From an uncultured Lachnospiraceae bacterium (GTDB lineage: Bacteria > Bacillota > Clostridia > Lachnospirales > Lachnospiraceae): 6,870 nt of DNA. This document shows positions 4,126-6,870 of this stretch, piece by piece. The position numbers and the translations under genes are program-made. Position 1 is the stretch's first letter; each line of letters opens with the position of its first letter. The notes beneath the pieces were generated by a model that made no database searches, had not been told where the DNA came from, and saw only the letters and a list, made by a program, of their open reading frames with translations. Location: the NCBI GenBank assembly GCA_947631755.1, contig CANRMO010000132.1, positions 1 through 6,870 on the forward strand, given 5' to 3'.

Positions 4126-5226
4126 ATGAAATTTACCTGTACGAAAAACAACTTTAACAATGGGATCAATATTTCATTGAAAGCTGTACCGGGAAAAACT
4201 ACAATGCCAATTCTTGAGTGCGTTGTAATTGAGGCAAAAGGTGAGAGAATAAAGTTTACTACCAACGATATGCAGCTTGGGATAGAGACAAAGATCCCGG
4301 CGGAAATCCAGGAGGAGGGAATCATTCTTGTCAATGCGAAGATGATTGCTGAGATCGTGAGGAGGCTCCCAGATGAGGATGTAAACTTTGAAGTAGATGA
4401 AAATAATAATATTTTGCTGTTTTGTGGTAAATCGAAATTTAACATTCCGGGGATTAATCACGAGGAGTTCCCTATGCTGCCACAGATTACGATAGAGAAA
4501 AAGATATCGATTTCCCAGTTTACGCTGAAAGAGATGATACGGCAGACGATCTTTTCTATCTCGGACAATGAGAGCAATAAGATTCTGACCGGTGAGCTCT
4601 TTGAGATCGAGGGAGATGAATTTAAGATTGCTTCTTTGGATCTTGTCCGCGTGTCAATCCGCAAGATCCGCCTCAAAGAGAACTATGACCATATAAAGGT
4701 GGTCATTCCCGGAAAGACACTCGGTGAGCTTTCGAAGATCCTGAACGGGGGGATGGACGATGAGGTTGTGATATCATTCTCAAAAAACCACGTGCTGTTT
4801 GAGTTTGACAACACGATCGTTATATCCCGTCTGATCGAGGGAAATTTTTATAACATTGACCAGATGTTAAAAAACAATTATGAGACAAAGGTAAAGATCA
4901 ATAAACAGGATCTGTTCGGATGTATCGACAGAGCCATTCTCCTTCTCCGCGAGGCAGAGAAGAAACCAGTAATATTGAATATCCGCGACAGTGAGATCCA
5001 GATGGAGATGAATACGAAAATAGGCTCTATGGATGAAGAGGTGAGTGCGCACAAAGAAGGAAAAGATTTAAGGATTGCATTTAATCCCAAATATATCATT
5101 GATGTATTGAAAGTCATTGATGATGAAGATGTTTACATGTATCTGTTCAATTCCAATGCCCCATGTTTTATAAAAAATGATGAGGAGACATACATATACC
5201 TGATTCTTCCGGTGAATATGAACTGA
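4126..5226 (+). CDS. dnaN: DNA polymerase III beta subunit (sliding clamp)
   Basis: This 366-residue protein forms the dimeric ring that holds DNA polymerase III and other DNA enzymes on DNA. The N-terminus MKFTCTKNNFNNGI and the KAVPGKTTMPILECVVIEA segment (about 18-36) are typical of the first of three clamp domains; ATFEF-type repeats are not strict but length and order are normal. The C-terminus YLILPVNMN corresponds to the conserved LPxR end that lines the partner-binding cleft, with Asn where Arg is common. The start is ATG 4126-4128 rather than the in-frame TTG at 4105, because the AAAGGAG ribosome-binding site (4108-4114) lies between them, 11 nt before the ATG. It follows oriC and precedes yaaA by 32 bp. 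Confidence 0.98.
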   Translation: MKFTCTKNNFNNGINISLKAVPGKTTMPILECVVIEAKGERIKFTTNDMQLGIETKIPAEIQEEGIILVNAKMIAEIVRRLPDEDVNFEVDENNNILLFCGKSKFNIPGINHEEFPMLPQITIEKKISISQFTLKEMIRQTIFSISDNESNKILTGELFEIEGDEFKIASLDLVRVSIRKIRLKENYDHIKVVIPGKTLGELSKILNGGMDDEVVISFSKNHVLFEFDNTIVISRLIEGNFYNIDQMLKNNYETKVKINKQDLFGCIDRAILLLREAEKKPVILNIRDSEIQMEMNTKIGSMDEEVSAHKEGKDLRIAFNPKYIIDVLKVIDDEDVYMYLFNSNAPCFIKNDEETYIYLILPVNMN

Positions 5227-5258
5227 GAGTCAGGGATGGAGTGGAAATGAGGTAAATC

Positions 5259-5471
5259 ATGCAGGAAATAGTGATAAGAGATGAGCATATCAGACTGGGA
5301 CAGGCACTCAAACTGGCCGGACTGGCTGGTTCCGGCGTGGAGGCGAAGATGCTGATCCAGGATGGTCTTGTGACTGTAAATGGGGAAATTGATACCCGCC
5401 GCGGGAGAAAACTCTACCCGGGCGATGTATTTGAACTGGAACAAAATCAGGTAAAGGTTACTGCACTATGA
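5259..5471 (+). CDS. yaaA: YaaA-type S4-domain RNA-binding protein
   Basis: This 70-residue protein is an isolated S4 RNA-binding domain. The pattern IRLGQALKLAGLAGSGVEAKMLIQDGLVTVNGE (two parts: residues 11-28 and 29-43) followed by the basic RRGRKLYPGDVF segment (47-58) is standard. The B. subtilis counterpart between dnaN and recF is YaaA (RlbA), associated with late 50S ribosome assembly; that role is family knowledge. The ribosome-binding site is short (GAGGT, 5249-5253, 5 nt before ATG). The stop TGA (5469-5471) overlaps the recF start in an ATGA junction, so yaaA and recF are translationally coupled. Confidence 0.93.
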   Translation: MQEIVIRDEHIRLGQALKLAGLAGSGVEAKMLIQDGLVTVNGEIDTRRGRKLYPGDVFELEQNQVKVTAL

Positions 5472-6565
5472 CCATTCAATCCATTGAGCTGAGCAATTTC
5501 CGGAATTATGAGAGAGAAGAGTTCCATTTTCATGAGGGGACAAATGTTCTCTATGGAAATAATGCCCAGGGAAAGACAAACGTGCTGGAGGCCATTTATG
5601 TCGGGGGCACGACAAGATCCCACAAGGGGAGCCGGGATCAGGAGATGATACGGAGCGGGCAGAAGGAGGCCCACATCCGGTATTTTCTGGAGAAGAGGAA
5701 CCGGGTCTCGAAAGTTGAAGTCCACATGAAGAAAAAGGGTTCAAAGGGAATTGCGATTGACGGCCTGCCAATCCGCAGCAGCAGAGAATTGCTTGGATTG
5801 GCAAATATCGTTTTTTTCTCCCCGGAAGATATGAGTATCATCAAAGATGGGCCGGAGGAGAGAAGAAGATTTATCGACATGGAGTTGTGCCAGTTAAATA
5901 AAGCTTATCTGTTTTATCTGACTCAGTACAAGAAAGTGCTGAAACAGCGCAATGCTCTCCTGAAACAGATACAGGAAAAGCCGGATCTGAAATCTACTCT
6001 GGATATATGGGACAGCCAGCTTGTGGAACATGGGAGGAAGATCATGGGATTGCGGGAAAGTTTTATAGGAGAGATCCGTGAGATCATGAAGAGGAAGCAC
6101 GCGAGCCTCACCGGGGGAGCAGAACAGATTGATGTGATGTATCAGCCAAATTGCAGAAAACAGGATTTTGAGGAAAAACTTTTTATAGAGAGGGACAGAG
6201 ATGTTTTTCTAGGGACAACTACTATAGGTCCCCACAGGGATGATATGATTTTTATGGCAGAGGAGAAAGACCTTCGCAAATATGGTTCTCAGGGGCAGAA
6301 GAGAACGGCGGCTCTCTCGCTGAAAATGGCGGAGATTGAGATTGTGGAGAGAACGATAGGAGAAAAGCCAGTGTTACTTTTGGATGACGTGTTGTCCGAG
6401 TTAGACCGGAACCGTCAGAATTACTTGTTGGAAAATATCAAGGGAATACAGACGATCATCACATGTACCGGTCTTGAAGAATTTGTGGAAAATGGAATCA
6501 ATATAGACCGTACATTTGAGATAATAGAAGGAACTTCGAGGCAGAATGAAACGATTGAACTATAA
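5468..6565 (+). CDS. recF: DNA replication and repair protein RecF
   Basis: This 365-residue SMC-like ATPase works with RecO and RecR to load RecA at single-strand gaps. The N-terminus reads IELSNFRNY, typical of the family, with Walker A GNNAQGKT at 30-37. The ABC signature is YGSQGQKRTAALSLK (272-286), and Walker B LLLDD (303-307) is followed by the D-loop VLSELD (308-313). A GPHRDD motif comes shortly before the signature. Length is normal and no disruption is seen. The ATG shares four bases with the yaaA stop. No separate ribosome-binding site of good quality is seen, which fits coupling to yaaA. It ends 17 bp before gyrB, with no remB/yaaB-like gene between them. Confidence 0.98.
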   Translation: MTIQSIELSNFRNYEREEFHFHEGTNVLYGNNAQGKTNVLEAIYVGGTTRSHKGSRDQEMIRSGQKEAHIRYFLEKRNRVSKVEVHMKKKGSKGIAIDGLPIRSSRELLGLANIVFFSPEDMSIIKDGPEERRRFIDMELCQLNKAYLFYLTQYKKVLKQRNALLKQIQEKPDLKSTLDIWDSQLVEHGRKIMGLRESFIGEIREIMKRKHASLTGGAEQIDVMYQPNCRKQDFEEKLFIERDRDVFLGTTTIGPHRDDMIFMAEEKDLRKYGSQGQKRTAALSLKMAEIEIVERTIGEKPVLLLDDVLSELDRNRQNYLLENIKGIQTIITCTGLEEFVENGINIDRTFEIIEGTSRQNETIEL

Positions 6566-6582
6566 CTAATGGAGGTTTCCAG

Positions 6583-6870
6583 ATGAGTAAAGAGAATGAA
6601 GTAGAATACGGTGCAGACCAGATTCAGATTCTGGAGGGACTGCAGGCAGTCCGCAAAAGACCAGGTATGTATATCGGGAGCACATCCGAGAGGGGACTCC
6701 ATCATCTTGTCTATGAGATTGTGGATAACTCTATCGACGAGGCTCTGGCCGGATACTGTGATGAGATCCAGGTTTTTATCAACCAGGATAATTCCATCAC
6801 CGTCATTGATAACGGCCGCGGCATTCCGGTCGGCATCAACCACAAGGCAGGTAAACCCGCTGTTGAGGTG
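6583..6870 (+). CDS. gyrB: DNA gyrase subunit B, N-terminal part
   Basis: The first 96 residues of a type II topoisomerase ATPase subunit are present; the window edge removes the rest (usual length about 640). The GHKL ATP-binding motifs are in place: E45 and N49 in YEIVDNSIDEALAGY and D76-N-G-R-G-I-P (76-82), with QAVRKRPGMYIGS (21-33) upstream and GKPAVEV at the edge. GyrB with GyrA adds negative supercoils. ParE has a similar N-terminus, but the position after recF identifies gyrB. The ribosome-binding site GGAGG (6571-6575) is 7 nt before ATG. Transcription probably comes from the upstream operon since no promoter is visible in the 17-bp gap. Confidence 0.96.
   Translation, partial: MSKENEVEYGADQIQILEGLQAVRKRPGMYIGSTSERGLHHLVYEIVDNSIDEALAGYCDEIQVFINQDNSITVIDNGRGIPVGINHKAGKPAVEV

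Noticed and set aside
6421..6843. 140-residue minus-strand frame over the recF end and gyrB start
   Set aside because: It is antisense to two clearly recognised genes and has no plausible ribosome-binding site or family pattern.

Overview
This window is the chromosomal replication-origin neighbourhood of a low-GC Firmicute. The protein sequences (Clostridia-type YidC, RnpA with an RHR motif, a 70-residue YidD, RecF/GyrB style) point to class Clostridia, probably Lachnospiraceae. That placement is inference from remembered family sequences. Ten genes can be read, eight complete and two cut by the window edges. No mobile element, CRISPR array, tRNA or rRNA was seen.

Left half, all on the minus strand: rpmH (2130-2264), rnpA (1726-2067), yidD (1504-1716), yidC (493-1485) and jag/khpB (1-477, C-terminus cut off). 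This is the conserved ribosome / RNase P / membrane-insertion operon. It starts from a near-perfect sigma-A promoter (TTGACT, 17 bp, TATAAT) at 2317-2345. A terminator-like hairpin directly after rpmH probably lowers expression of the downstream genes relative to L34. The genes after it are tightly packed, and both yidD and yidC begin with TTG.

Right half, all on the plus strand: dnaA (2493-3866), dnaN (4126-5226), yaaA (5259-5471), recF (5468-6565) and gyrB (from 6583, C-terminus cut off). These encode the initiator, sliding clamp, a small S4-domain protein, a recombination mediator and a gyrase subunit. yaaA and recF overlap by 4 bp.

The two intergenic regions flanking dnaA (2265-2492 and 3867-4125) look like a bipartite origin. 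Neither holds a perfect TTATNCACA DnaA box. Instead there are variants centred on TTATCAACA, including a same-orientation series from 3809 to 3914, then TCATCCACA, a box-like TTAAACACA, an exact Spo0A box (TTCGACA, 4028-4034), a CTA-rich trinucleotide stretch resembling DnaA-trios, and an AT-rich stretch just before dnaN. Sampled strand composition changes from C>G in dnaA to G>C in dnaN, consistent with initiation between these two genes.

The most interesting signals are: (1) a DnaA DNA-binding signature changed from the usual GGRDHTTV to KRNNHSTV, alongside non-consensus DnaA boxes; (2) a perfect Spo0A box inside the presumptive unwinding module, suggesting a sporulation-linked brake on replication; (3) a YidC whose conserved groove arginine is a tyrosine. 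No wholly new system was found; the novelty here is variation in a core origin.
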